NCBI GenBank assembly: GCA_965367695.1
Contig: CBDUKB010000010.1
Coordinates: 1 to 28,566, forward strand
Direction of reading: 5' to 3'
Source of the DNA: Putridiphycobacter sp965367695
GTDB taxonomy: Bacteria; Bacteroidota; Bacteroidia; Flavobacteriales_D; Crocinitomicaceae
DNA: 28,566 nt
Of the stretch, positions 1-7,496 are shown one piece after another. Each line of letters opens with the position of its first letter. The first letter of the stretch is position 1. The translations under genes were made by a program, and so were the position numbers. The notes under the pieces were generated by a model that made no database searches, was not told the DNA's origin, and saw only the letters and a list, made by a program, of their open reading frames with translations.

Positions 1-1100
1 ATTATCCAACAACCAATGGGACAACTACCCAAAACGGTGCTTCTAATGATGCCGCGAGTTTTATTTTCGATTTTGAATTTAGTCTCCCATTAACTGACAA
101 TGATGTATTATCAGACGATACTTCAGCTTGTAACTTTCCTTTTCTATTGAGTGCCGCTTCTGCTGGTAATCAAAATGTGGAATATTTATGGTCGACTAAT
201 GAAACCACACCTACCATTACAATTTCTAATGCAGGGACCTATTTTGTTGAAGTGTTCAACCACTGTGATACGATTAGAGATACGATTGTGGTTACTGCAT
301 TAAATTTAAATGCAGACTTTACAATTGACAAAAATGAAGTATGTAAAAATGGTCAAGCCATCACTTTTTCAACCATTGACAACTTGCCGTCAGCAACTAA
401 TTACGAGTGGAAGTTTGGGGATGGACAAACAGCCAATAATGCTGTTCCTAGCCACGCTTACACCATAGTTGATACAATGACAGTAACTTTAACAGTTAGT
501 TTGAATGGATGTACTTCTTCAGTGACCAAAGTAGATACAATAATTGTACATGGAAAGCCAACTGCGAATTTTAGTTTTTCACCTGATTTTTTAACCATTG
601 AAAATACAACAGCTCAATTTATTAATACCTCCTCTTCGGATGTTACTTCCACCATTTGGAATTTTGGAAATAATTCTGGAGCATCTAATTTAACCAATCC
701 CGTTTATGTCTATCAAGCAGAAGGTGGTAAAAGCTATGCTGTAAAACTGACAGTAACTAATGATGATGGATGTACAGATGTAATTGTAAAGTATATTGAA
801 GTACAAGATGTGATTACTTTTTATATACCGAATGCTTTTACCCCTAACGATAACACTGGTGTAAATACTACTTTTAATGCGGAGATGACTTCAGGAGTTG
901 ATCCATATCAATACAAAATGTTAATCTTTAACCGTTGGGGAGAAATAATGTTTCAAACAGAAGACTATCGAACTGGATGGAACGGTAAATACCTAAATGA
1001 GGTTGTTAAACAAGGTGCTTACATTTGGAAAATTGAATTTAAAGAAACCATGTCGGATAAAAAACATACTTACGAAGGACATGTAACTGTATTGCGATAA
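1..1100 (+). CDS. T9SS type B cargo protein with PKD domains, 3' part only
   Basis: The reading frame is open from base 3 to the TAA at 1098-1100, so the true start lies upstream of the window; the first ATG-like codon inside (a TTG at 147) is not a real start. Seen: two PKD-like beta-sandwich modules, one around 402-515 (motif KFGDG) and one around 650-775 (motif WNFGN), each ending in a Gly-Cys, then a C-terminal domain from about 807 beginning YIPNAFTPN and containing FNRWGE, GWNG and GAYIWKI, ending in VTVLR. Known: this is the gliding-motility-associated (CHU_C, type B) sorting domain that sends proteins through the type IX secretion system to the cell surface. Inference: a secreted or surface adhesin-like protein; ligand unknown. 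No sorting partner (SprF/PorP-like) lies within view. The gene ends at a strong bidirectional terminator. Confidence 0.9.
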   Translation, partial: YPTTNGTTTQNGASNDAASFIFDFEFSLPLTDNDVLSDDTSACNFPFLLSAASAGNQNVEYLWSTNETTPTITISNAGTYFVEVFNHCDTIRDTIVVTALNLNADFTIDKNEVCKNGQAITFSTIDNLPSATNYEWKFGDGQTANNAVPSHAYTIVDTMTVTLTVSLNGCTSSVTKVDTIIVHGKPTANFSFSPDFLTIENTTAQFINTSSSDVTSTIWNFGNNSGASNLTNPVYVYQAEGGKSYAVKLTVTNDDGCTDVIVKYIEVQDVITFYIPNAFTPNDNTGVNTTFNAEMTSGVDPYQYKMLIFNRWGEIMFQTEDYRTGWNGKYLNEVVKQGAYIWKIEFKETMSDKKHTYEGHVTVLR

Positions 1101-1118
1101 GCCTACTTAATTTAAACT

Positions 1119-1157
1119 AAAAAAACGCCATTTAAGAAAGCTTAAGTGGCGTTTTTT
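1119..1157. terminator. Bidirectional intrinsic terminator shared by convergent genes
   Basis: A 17-pair hairpin: the arm AAAAAACGCCATTTAAG, a short AAAG loop, then the complementary arm with one G-T wobble. An A-run precedes it and a T-run follows it, so it can terminate transcription from both sides. It overlaps the TAA (1142-1144 on the minus strand) of the GSCFA gene. Confidence 0.9.
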
Positions 1158-2065
1158 ATTTGTGTTTCTAATTCCAATATTTTAGCTTGATGCATTTTTT
1201 TTTCTTCGTCAGTCGCATTTAAAAACAAATGCCCTTTCAAAGCGTTTAATTTCTTTATTAATACAAGTAGTTGTTTGGTTTGATTTGAAAAAAATGAATT
1301 TGAAAAATGAGTATAAATATATTGAATAGCTTGAGGATTTGGATGGATTAAATCAGCTTCGTAAAATCGATAATCCCTTAAATCATCAACTTGTAGTTCA
1401 TAGCTTGGGTAATAAATCACCTCTTTACTAAAGCTAGTTTTTAGCGCATGACAAAGCATCAGTAATAAAGACTTACTGGTGTTATTTTCGATTATTCCAT
1501 CTTTAATATGTCGAACTGGACTTACCGTGAGCATTATTTTTAGATTTGGATTCACTTTTAGTAATTCAGTGAATACTATTTCATAAGATTTTGTTATTTC
1601 TTGAAACGATAGCAGTTTTTTTTGGAATAATTTACCAGGCAATTTCTGGCAATTCGCAACTATTTTTTTCGTTTCGATAAATTCATACACCCAAGCTGTT
1701 CCAAAAGTTAAAATTAAACAGTTGGCATCATTTAATACATTTTTTAAGTTCAGCTTATCTTTTTTAAATTGTTTTTCAAATTGATTTTTATTGGCTTGAT
1801 AATATTTTGAATGAAAATCCAAAGACAGTACATGTTCCCTTTTTTGAATTAAATGCTGCACTTCCAAATCCTCATGTTTCAATACCTTTAATATTGAAAC
1901 TGGATTAAATAATATTCCAAATGGATTAATTTTTATATTAAATCCTTGTTCTGCTAGCATGCCACCAATATTTTCAACAAAACAAGAGCCGATTGCTAGT
2001 ACCTTACTCTGATGATTTATTTTAAAATCACTTTCAATTGGTTTTATTTCGGTTCTAAATTTCAA
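1142..2065 (-). CDS. GSCFA domain protein
   Basis: 307 residues, close to the usual family size. The defining GSCF motif is at residues 26-29, in the context LAIGSCFVENIG, followed by NPFGILFNP (47-55), TFGTAWVYE, LTVSPVRH and a late DLIHPNPQA segment. Known: GSCFA proteins (Pfam GSCFA) are frequent in Bacteroidota and look related to SGNH/GDSL-type hydrolases, but no activity is established to my knowledge. The start is a TTG whose bases overlap the TGA of the upstream ABC gene (TTGA, 4-base overlap); the frame is closed a few codons upstream and no ATG is available, and MKFRTEI is a typical family N-terminus. It is the last gene of the operon that starts at 3811, so translation is probably coupled. 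No signal peptide is visible, which suggests a cytoplasmic protein. Confidence 0.9.
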   Translation of the reverse strand: MKFRTEIKPIESDFKINHQSKVLAIGSCFVENIGGMLAEQGFNIKINPFGILFNPVSILKVLKHEDLEVQHLIQKREHVLSLDFHSKYYQANKNQFEKQFKKDKLNLKNVLNDANCLILTFGTAWVYEFIETKKIVANCQKLPGKLFQKKLLSFQEITKSYEIVFTELLKVNPNLKIMLTVSPVRHIKDGIIENNTSKSLLLMLCHALKTSFSKEVIYYPSYELQVDDLRDYRFYEADLIHPNPQAIQYIYTHFSNSFFSNQTKQLLVLIKKLNALKGHLFLNATDEEKKMHQAKILELETQIKNAT

Positions 2066-2766
2066 TTAAAGACGCTTTTTAGGGTTTCACTCAAATCATT
2101 TGCATTATGGGTGCTAAATAATGTTCCTTCATCAATCCAAAGTAGACCATCACAGGTGCTTGGAATCATATCAATATCGTGTGTTGAATATAAAATCACC
2201 TTATTTTTCTCGACTGATATTTTTTTTAAGGTAGTCACAATTTTTCTCCTGTTCAAAACATCTAAAAAAGCGGTGGGTTCATCCAGTATTATTACCGGAG
2301 TATCTTGCGCAATTGCTCTCGCAATCATTACTAATTGCTTTTCGCCATCACTTAAAGTTTGGAATTTTTGATTTTGTAAATGCACAATTTCCATTGTATT
2401 AATGGCTGCTTTAATCAATATTTTATCTGTTTCACTCGATTGTCCAAACACATTTTGAAAAGGCAACCTCCCTAAAGCTACCACCTCTTCTACCGTGTAA
2501 TTACCAAATAATTCAGGCTTGGTAAAAACCACACTAAATATACTTGCTTTTTCTTTTGCATTCATTGAATTTAAGGCGCTCTGCTTCCATAACATACTCC
2601 CTTTTTCTATAGGATGCGTTCCAATTATTGCCCTTATTAAAGTTGACTTTCCTGCGCCATTTCTTCCAACCAAAGCCCATAACCCCTGATTAAGCAAGAG
2701 TGATTCAGATGAGACCACCTTTTTTTTATCACCTAAATTAAAGCTTATATCTTTAAGAGTTAGCAT
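2062..2766 (-). CDS. ABC transporter ATP-binding protein, FecE/HmuV-like
   Basis: 234 residues forming one complete nucleotide-binding domain: Walker A GRNGAGKST at 34-42, signature LSDGE at 138-142, Walker B VIILDEP near 158-164, and the switch histidine in STHDI. The segment VEEVVALGRLPF (about 92-103) is typical of iron-siderophore, heme and B12 importer ATPases. The Q-loop glutamine appears to be replaced (FTKPE), as I recall for several Bacteroidota members of this group. Known role: powering a FecCD-type permease. Odd: no permease or binding protein is present in the operon; the gene sits one base after the acyl-CoA reductase stop and overlaps the GSCFA start by four bases. Substrate cannot be stated. 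Confidence 0.88.
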   Translation of the reverse strand: MLTLKDISFNLGDKKKVVSSESLLLNQGLWALVGRNGAGKSTLIRAIIGTHPIEKGSMLWKQSALNSMNAKEKASIFSVVFTKPELFGNYTVEEVVALGRLPFQNVFGQSSETDKILIKAAINTMEIVHLQNQKFQTLSDGEKQLVMIARAIAQDTPVIILDEPTAFLDVLNRRKIVTTLKKISVEKNKVILYSTHDIDMIPSTCDGLLWIDEGTLFSTHNANDLSETLKSVFN

Positions 2767-2767
2767 A

Positions 2768-3811
2768 TTAAAGTGAAGTTAGAAATTGCATGGTATCAAC
2801 ACCATCAGCATAATCGTTTAAAGTTGGTTGTTGACTATAACCAAAAGGTAAATAATCTTTACCAATTACTACTTGAATACTTGCTTCATGCTGATTTAAA
2901 TAATCTTTAATTTCATTTTCAGCAGTATATGTATGGTAAAACAACACCCCAATCGGCGATTTTAAGTCCTTTGTTTTTCGCAAGAGCAAAAACTCATTAT
3001 CTAGCAAGTCCTCTGTATTCAATAAATAAATGGCCTTATTGTAATCGTAGTTGTTTGCATATTTATGGTGATTGATAATTTCTTTGTAATCAAAAATATT
3101 TTCAAAAAACCGTTTCATCTCAAACCCTTCTGGTAAAAGCATTTGAGTTACGTTCCGGCAACCAAGTCCAAAATAAGCAAATATATCTTTCCCCAAAGCT
3201 TGAATTTCTTCATCAGATTCATCTCCTTTTAAAACTGCTACTGAAGTCCTGTTTTTACGGATTATATTCGGGTATTTATCAAAATAAGTATGGAAATAGG
3301 TAGCAGAATTATTGGACCCCGTAGCAATCACCGCGTCAAAATCAACCAACTTTTCTACAATGGTTAAGTAGGGTTTAAAATTGGCATCCAAAGTGTTAAA
3401 TATCGCTTGTAAAATTGGCCACAATTGAAGGTCGTCGGAGGACAATTTAATTAAAGCTGAATGATTGGCCATAAAAACAGATAAGAAGTCATGAAACCCG
3501 ACCAATGGTATGTTTCCTGCCATGATGATTCCAATGTTTTTTGATGGACCATTTTGAATGGGATATTTTGCTGCCCAATTTGAGAGATCATCATGGTTTA
3601 ACCAAAGTCTAATTCCACTCAAGGCATCAAGAATATTTGATTCTGTATACCATCCGTTATGAATTTGCGCTTTTTTTATGGCAAGTTGAAATTGCTCATA
3701 TAATTCCCTTGGTATTAACTGTTGACTTGCTTCGAAAGGCTTTAATTTGACGATATCATCTAATACATGTCCGAAACTTGACATTAATTCTATTCTTTCA
3801 TTGGTTTTCAT
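2768..3811 (-). CDS. Acyl-CoA reductase, LuxC-like
   Basis: 347 residues related to the LuxC family of NAD(P)H-dependent fatty acyl reductases (aldehyde dehydrogenase fold), which reduce activated acyl groups to aldehydes through a cysteine thioester. Seen: GIIMAGNIPLVGFHD (about 94-108), VIATGSN (161-167), RKNRTSVAVL (185-194) and the probable catalytic Cys218 in FGLGCRN. No lux genes accompany it, so a luciferase role is not suggested; a lipid or wax intermediate is a guess. It is the first gene of the operon with the ABC ATPase and GSCFA protein. Start: the ATG at 3811 gives MKTNERI, which matches typical family N-termini, but a -7 element ends only one base upstream, so the in-frame ATG at 3784 (codon 10) may be used instead. 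Confidence 0.88.
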   Translation of the reverse strand: MKTNERIELMSSFGHVLDDIVKLKPFEASQQLIPRELYEQFQLAIKKAQIHNGWYTESNILDALSGIRLWLNHDDLSNWAAKYPIQNGPSKNIGIIMAGNIPLVGFHDFLSVFMANHSALIKLSSDDLQLWPILQAIFNTLDANFKPYLTIVEKLVDFDAVIATGSNNSATYFHTYFDKYPNIIRKNRTSVAVLKGDESDEEIQALGKDIFAYFGLGCRNVTQMLLPEGFEMKRFFENIFDYKEIINHHKYANNYDYNKAIYLLNTEDLLDNEFLLLRKTKDLKSPIGVLFYHTYTAENEIKDYLNQHEASIQVVIGKDYLPFGYSQQPTLNDYADGVDTMQFLTSL

Positions 3812-3831
3812 TCAAAGATATTTTAACTTTG
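3801..3831 (+). promoter_or_regulatory. Promoter of the ferredoxin-comB operon
   Basis: TAACTTTG at 3824-3831 matches TAnnTTTG, with TTG at 3801-3803 separated by 20 bases, the expected Bacteroidota spacing. The ferredoxin ATG follows 24 bases after the -7 box. The -33 element lies inside the divergent luxC-like coding sequence. Confidence 0.65.
3813..3820 (-). promoter_or_regulatory. -7 element TATCTTTG for the luxC-like operon
   Basis: Minus-strand TATCTTTG fits the Bacteroidota -7 consensus TAnnTTTG. It ends one base before the annotated ATG, so transcription would start within the first codons. No good -33 TTTG is visible at the normal 17-23 base spacing. Confidence 0.45.
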
Positions 3832-3855
3832 CAAAAATAATTAAAATAACATAGA

Positions 3856-4203
3856 ATGGCTATCATAATAACAGACGAATGTATCAATTGTGGCGCATGT
3901 GAACCAGAATGTCCTAATAATGCCATTTATGAAGGCGGGGCTGAATGGAGAATGTCTGATGGAACTTCATTAAAAGGTAAAGTGAAAGCACCAAATGGAA
4001 ATGCATTTGATGCAGATGAAGACCACGAACCAGTGGATATGGATGTTTATTTTATTGTTCCAGACAAATGTACTGAGTGTAAAGGGTTTCACGACGAACC
4101 ACAATGTGCTGCTGTTTGTCCTGTTGATTGTTGTGTTGATGACGAAGATGTAAGAGAAAGTGATGAAGCGTTGCTAGCTAAGAAAGATTTCTTACATTTA
4201 TAA
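3856..4203 (+). CDS. 4Fe-4S dicluster ferredoxin
   Basis: 115 residues with two iron-sulfur cluster motifs. The first is C9-x2-C12-x2-C15-x3-C19-Pro; the second is C72-x2-C75-x8-C84-x3-C88-Pro. Two further cysteines, C92 and C93, follow. Between the motifs is a roughly 50-residue acidic insertion rich in Asp and Glu, longer than in small clostridial ferredoxins but usual for this Bacteroidota type. Role: a soluble one-electron carrier; its partners are not identifiable from sequence. It is followed after 28 bases by comB on the same strand, probably one transcript, and is divergent from the acyl-CoA reductase, which could be a redox partner by context only. Confidence 0.93.
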   Translation: MAIIITDECINCGACEPECPNNAIYEGGAEWRMSDGTSLKGKVKAPNGNAFDADEDHEPVDMDVYFIVPDKCTECKGFHDEPQCAAVCPVDCCVDDEDVRESDEALLAKKDFLHL

Positions 4204-4231
4204 TCTACATTAACCCTAATTAGCCCTATAA

Positions 4232-4972
4232 ATGCCGCAAAAATCTAAAAACAAAATTGAGGTTTGTTTCAGCCCTCACGATTTTGATTTGTTTAAAACT
4301 GAATTTGAATTAATAGTCGTAATTGACGCCTTAAGAGCAACATCAGCAATTTGTGCTGCTTTTCAAAATGGGATTAAATCCCTGATTCCAGTTTCTACTA
4401 TCGAAGAAGCACAGGAATATAAAAATAAAGGATATTTAGTAGGTGCAGAAAGAAATGGGCAGATTGTTGAAGGGTTTGATTTTGGCAATTCTCCCTATTC
4501 ATATTTGAATCCTAAATTAAAAGGTGAAACTGTGGTCTTAAGTACCACTAATGGAACAAGGTCAATCAATATTGCTAAAGAAAGCGAAAACGCAACTGTA
4601 GTGATTGGTTCTTTTTTAAATTTAGATCACTTAAGTAATTGGTTAGGTAAACAAGAAAAAGACATTCTGTGTTTGTGTTCCGGTTGGAAAGACAAATTTA
4701 ATTTAGAAGATACTATTTGCGCTGGCGCAATTACAACTCAATTATTAAAAACTGGTAAATTTTATTCTGATGAAGATTCATCAGTTGCGGCTAAGTATTT
4801 ATTTTTAAGTGCAAAAGACAATATTTTTGGTTATTTGAAATCATCTTCTCACCGAAGAAGATTAAAAAAGCTAAACTTAAATAAAGATATTAAATATTGC
4901 TTGAATCCAAATTCAGCTCCTGTAATACCAATTTTAAAAGGAGATGAAATCGTTGAGCTAAAGCACTATTAA
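4232..4972 (+). CDS. comB: Probable 2-phosphosulfolactate phosphatase (ComB family)
   Basis: 246 residues matching the ComB family, Mg-dependent acid phosphatases that release phosphate from 2-phospho-3-sulfolactate. Seen: VIDALRATSAI (about 29-39), VGAERNG, FDFGNSP, the very typical VLSTTNGT segment (about 102-109) and the late acidic FNLEDTICAGA motif. Known: in methanogens the step belongs to coenzyme M synthesis; in bacteria it feeds sulfolactate formation, and many Bacteroidota carry the gene with an unclear role. ComA and ComC partners are not in the window. It shares the ferredoxin promoter and ends only five bases before the convergent zinc-ribbon gene, with no terminator hairpin between them. 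Confidence 0.88.
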   Translation: MPQKSKNKIEVCFSPHDFDLFKTEFELIVVIDALRATSAICAAFQNGIKSLIPVSTIEEAQEYKNKGYLVGAERNGQIVEGFDFGNSPYSYLNPKLKGETVVLSTTNGTRSINIAKESENATVVIGSFLNLDHLSNWLGKQEKDILCLCSGWKDKFNLEDTICAGAITTQLLKTGKFYSDEDSSVAAKYLFLSAKDNIFGYLKSSSHRRRLKKLNLNKDIKYCLNPNSAPVIPILKGDEIVELKHY

Positions 4973-4977
4973 ATAGC

Positions 4978-5358
4978 TTAAATGTCGGCTGAGGCATGCT
5001 CACCGTATGATTCAATACCATCTTCAGTAACTATATAAGTTTTGTGAATCCCGGCTTGACGAGAGAATAAAATTTCAAAATCAAACTTATTCTCCACCCT
5101 CATAATCATCAATGCATAGTTTGGATGCTCTTTTGAATGTATGGTTTCATTGCATTTCGGACAAGAAAAATTGACCAATTCATTTTTTAGAAAAACAACT
5201 TTAGGTACATGTTTATAATCATAAGACCCGAAAGAAGTGGATAAATACATATCTCCTTTGTCTCCGTTTTCTCTTTCAGTTTTTAAATGAATTTGTCCTG
5301 AAGCATCAAGTGCTTCGCTGCATTTTGGACAATAAAAATTGTATTTTTCTAAATTCAT
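4978..5358 (-). CDS. Hypothetical zinc-ribbon protein
   Basis: 126 residues from the ATG at 5358; a TTG three codons upstream (5367) is possible but less likely. Two CPKC pairs, one at residues 10-13 and one near residue 69 (SCPKCNE), make a four-cysteine zinc ribbon with a long central spacer. The rest is mixed alpha/beta with no signal peptide or membrane segment. I do not recognise a named family, and no function is claimed. It lies 69 bases downstream of the transglutaminase-like gene on the same strand and may be cotranscribed with it; no convincing promoter is visible in that gap. Confidence 0.72.
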   Translation of the reverse strand: MNLEKYNFYCPKCSEALDASGQIHLKTERENGDKGDMYLSTSFGSYDYKHVPKVVFLKNELVNFSCPKCNETIHSKEHPNYALMIMRVENKFDFEILFSRQAGIHKTYIVTEDGIESYGEHASADI

Positions 5359-5427
5359 GGGGATCAATCTTATTAGGTGAATATATGAATTTAAATCGAG
5401 ATTGACAAAGAAAAAATGAGGCCTGCT

Positions 5428-6393
5428 TTAAATTAACACTTCCGATTCACGCAGGTTACTTTGATATGACCCACCAGGATAACTGTCGTTATAATCAAAA
5501 TTTAACCAAATAAAACCTTTATTATCTTGGTAATAATTAATATTCTTACCTTTTGTTTCTTCCGGAAAATAGATATTCTTAATTAAATATACCACCGCCT
5601 CTAATTCTTTTACATCTCCAAACTTTACTTCTGGATACATATGCCCTACTGTACTCCCATCCTTTAGTTTAACTTTGGTCTTTACCAATCTAACTTCTCC
5701 TCCAACAGCCTTAATTATAGCCGCCATTAAAATTGAATGATCGTCACAATCACCTTTAAATTTATTATCGAAGTTTAATTGTTCAATAGTTTCACTTGCT
5801 TTTGCATAATAATCTTCATTTTGAGGGTCATAGACATAATTCCACTTTTCGTGGACATCTTTAAAAACACTAAAAAAGTGAACCCACTTTAAACTGGGTG
5901 ATAAATTTCTATTTGATTCAAAATGTTTATTCGCAATGTTCACTGCATAATTTCTAACATTGGGATTTGAATAATCAATCGCTTCCCGTAATTTTTCTTC
6001 TTTTAGGAATTTTACTTCATTTGTAAAAAACTTTTGTTCAATTGTATTATTTGAAATGTCATACAATAGCGTTTTATAGTCATGGTATAAATTCCCCAAA
6101 GTGTATATATTCATAAAATTGGTTGCCGTTAATACTATGGCGCCAGTAAAAACAATAATAAGGATTAAGACTCTTAGTTTTTTTAAGAGATAGAAAATAA
6201 CAAAAAATAAGACTAAGAAAAGAATGATATGATCTAAACGGATGGGGTTTTCACTGAGATTTATGGCTATTGAAGGAAAATATTTATAGAGAAAAATAAA
6301 AATTGGAATCGTCAGTATACCAGCAATCAAGCCTAGTATAATAATGGTGTACGCACTGTTTGATTGGGTGTTTTCTTCTTTCAGGGTTGTCAT
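5428..6393 (-). CDS. Membrane protein with a transglutaminase-like domain
   Basis: 321 residues. Three hydrophobic segments at about 15-38, 52-70 and 73-91 anchor it in the inner membrane. A soluble domain follows with the papain-like/transglutaminase core: KGDCDDHS places the likely nucleophile at Cys216, GHMYPE gives His251, and NFDYND gives Asp300. Known: bacterial transglutaminase-like domains mostly act as peptidases or amidases, less often as crosslinkers. If the N-terminus is cytoplasmic, the catalytic domain faces the periplasm. The substrate is unknown. The ATG at 6393 is the only plausible start, because the next methionine lies beyond the membrane segments. A -7 element ends four bases upstream of it. 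Confidence 0.8.
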   Translation of the reverse strand: MTTLKEENTQSNSAYTIIILGLIAGILTIPIFIFLYKYFPSIAINLSENPIRLDHIILFLVLFFVIFYLLKKLRVLILIIVFTGAIVLTATNFMNIYTLGNLYHDYKTLLYDISNNTIEQKFFTNEVKFLKEEKLREAIDYSNPNVRNYAVNIANKHFESNRNLSPSLKWVHFFSVFKDVHEKWNYVYDPQNEDYYAKASETIEQLNFDNKFKGDCDDHSILMAAIIKAVGGEVRLVKTKVKLKDGSTVGHMYPEVKFGDVKELEAVVYLIKNIYFPEETKGKNINYYQDNKGFIWLNFDYNDSYPGGSYQSNLRESEVLI

Positions 6394-6397
6394 TGCT

Positions 6398-6405
6398 CAA
6401 ATTTA
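6398..6405 (-). promoter_or_regulatory. -7 element TAAATTTG four bases before the start codon
   Basis: Minus-strand TAAATTTG fits TAnnTTTG; exactly four bases separate its final G from the ATG of the transglutaminase-like gene. Transcription would begin at or next to the A of ATG. No clear -33 element is seen. Confidence 0.45.
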
Positions 6406-6474
6406 AAATATTAAACCGAATTAGATTTGAGAAAGTCTTGAAAAATGTAACTCATTTATTTTTTGAATAATTAC

Positions 6475-6482
6475 TATCTTTA
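6475..6482 (+). promoter_or_regulatory. Possible -7 element of the hydroxybutyryl-CoA dehydrogenase gene
   Basis: TATCTTTA, one mismatch from TAnnTTTG, 21 bases before the ATG at 6504. No -33 element at good spacing was found. Confidence 0.35.
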
Positions 6483-6503
6483 GCCTTCAAAAAATAATAT
6501 TCA

Positions 6504-7394
6504 ATGAAAAACATATCAGTTATTGGAGCAGGGACAATGGGCAATGGAATTGCGCACACTTTTGCACAAGAAAATTATCAAGTTAACTTAATAGACATTT
6601 CTGCGGAGTCTTTGGAAAAAGCGATAAAAACAATCGCAAAGAATTTAGACCGTTTGGTGCAAAAAGAAAGAATTTCAGAAGCAGATAAAATTAAAACTTT
6701 AAGCAATATCACAACCTTCACCGATTTGAAAGAAGGGGTGAAAAATGCGGATTTAGTGGTAGAGGCTGCAACTGAAAATGTTGATTTAAAATTGCGTATT
6801 TTCAAAGACATGGATGCAAATGCACCCGCAAATGCTATTTTAGCTACAAACACTTCATCTATTTCAATTACTAAAATTGCTGCGGTTACCAATCGACCTG
6901 AAAAAGTAATTGGAATGCATTTCATGAACCCAGTTCCAATTATGAAACTGGTAGAAATTATCCGTGGATATTCTACTTCAAATACGGTTACTGATGAGAT
7001 AATGGAAGTTTCTCGTTCATTAAAAAAAGTACCAGTAGAAGTTAATGACTATCCCGGCTTTGTAGCGAATAGAATTTTAATGCCAATGATTAATGAAGCT
7101 ATCATTACCTTAAACGAAGGAGTTGCTGGCGTTGAAGAAATAGATACCGTGATGAAATTGGGTATGGCTCATCCAATGGGACCTTTGCAATTAGCTGATT
7201 TTATTGGATTAGACGTTTGTTTGGCCATTATGGAAGTACTATATGAGGGCCTAGGAAATCCAAAATATGCCCCTTGTCCTTTATTGGTAAATATGGTGAC
7301 AGCAGGTAAAAAAGGAGTTAAATCTGGAGAAGGATTTTATAGTTGGGGTCATGGCACAAAGGAGCTTATTGTATCCGACAACTTTAAGAAATAA
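6504..7394 (+). CDS. 3-hydroxybutyryl-CoA dehydrogenase
   Basis: 296 residues, full length for the family that oxidises (S)-3-hydroxyacyl-CoA to 3-oxoacyl-CoA with NAD(P), in butyrate/fatty acid or phenylacetate metabolism. Seen: the N-terminal dinucleotide-binding GAGTMG at 8-13, TNTSSI at 116-121 with the conserved Ser, the catalytic His139 in GMHFMNPVP, and NRILMPMINEA plus GLDVCLAIM in the C-terminal helical domain. It closely resembles the Hbd/PaaH type. It is cytoplasmic. A strong terminator follows directly, so it is probably monocistronic; the next gene, amn, is unrelated in function. Confidence 0.93.
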   Translation: MKNISVIGAGTMGNGIAHTFAQENYQVNLIDISAESLEKAIKTIAKNLDRLVQKERISEADKIKTLSNITTFTDLKEGVKNADLVVEAATENVDLKLRIFKDMDANAPANAILATNTSSISITKIAAVTNRPEKVIGMHFMNPVPIMKLVEIIRGYSTSNTVTDEIMEVSRSLKKVPVEVNDYPGFVANRILMPMINEAIITLNEGVAGVEEIDTVMKLGMAHPMGPLQLADFIGLDVCLAIMEVLYEGLGNPKYAPCPLLVNMVTAGKKGVKSGEGFYSWGHGTKELIVSDNFKK

Positions 7395-7400
7395 GCATGC

Positions 7401-7434
7401 ACTACACAGACAATAAAAGTCTGTGTAGTTTTTT
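7401..7434 (+). terminator. Intrinsic terminator after the hydroxybutyryl-CoA dehydrogenase gene
   Basis: A perfect 11-pair stem, ACTACACAGAC with GTCTGTGTAGT, a seven-base AATAAAA loop, then a T-run. Confidence 0.92.
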
Positions 7435-7496
7435 ACTTTTATTTACTTTTTCATCAAAACATCCTTTAAATTAGTGCACTACAAATTAATAATTCT

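Noticed and set aside
147..149. TTG as the start of the first gene
   Set aside because: The frame is open and protein-like back to the window edge, so the real start is upstream.
2012..2371. A 119-residue plus-strand frame across the ABC/GSCFA boundary
   Set aside because: It is antisense to two well-supported genes with intact motifs and has no protein-like features.
7397..7482. The short repeat TGCACTACA, once in the terminator stem and once before amn
   Set aside because: Nine bases only, one copy explained by the hairpin; likely chance.
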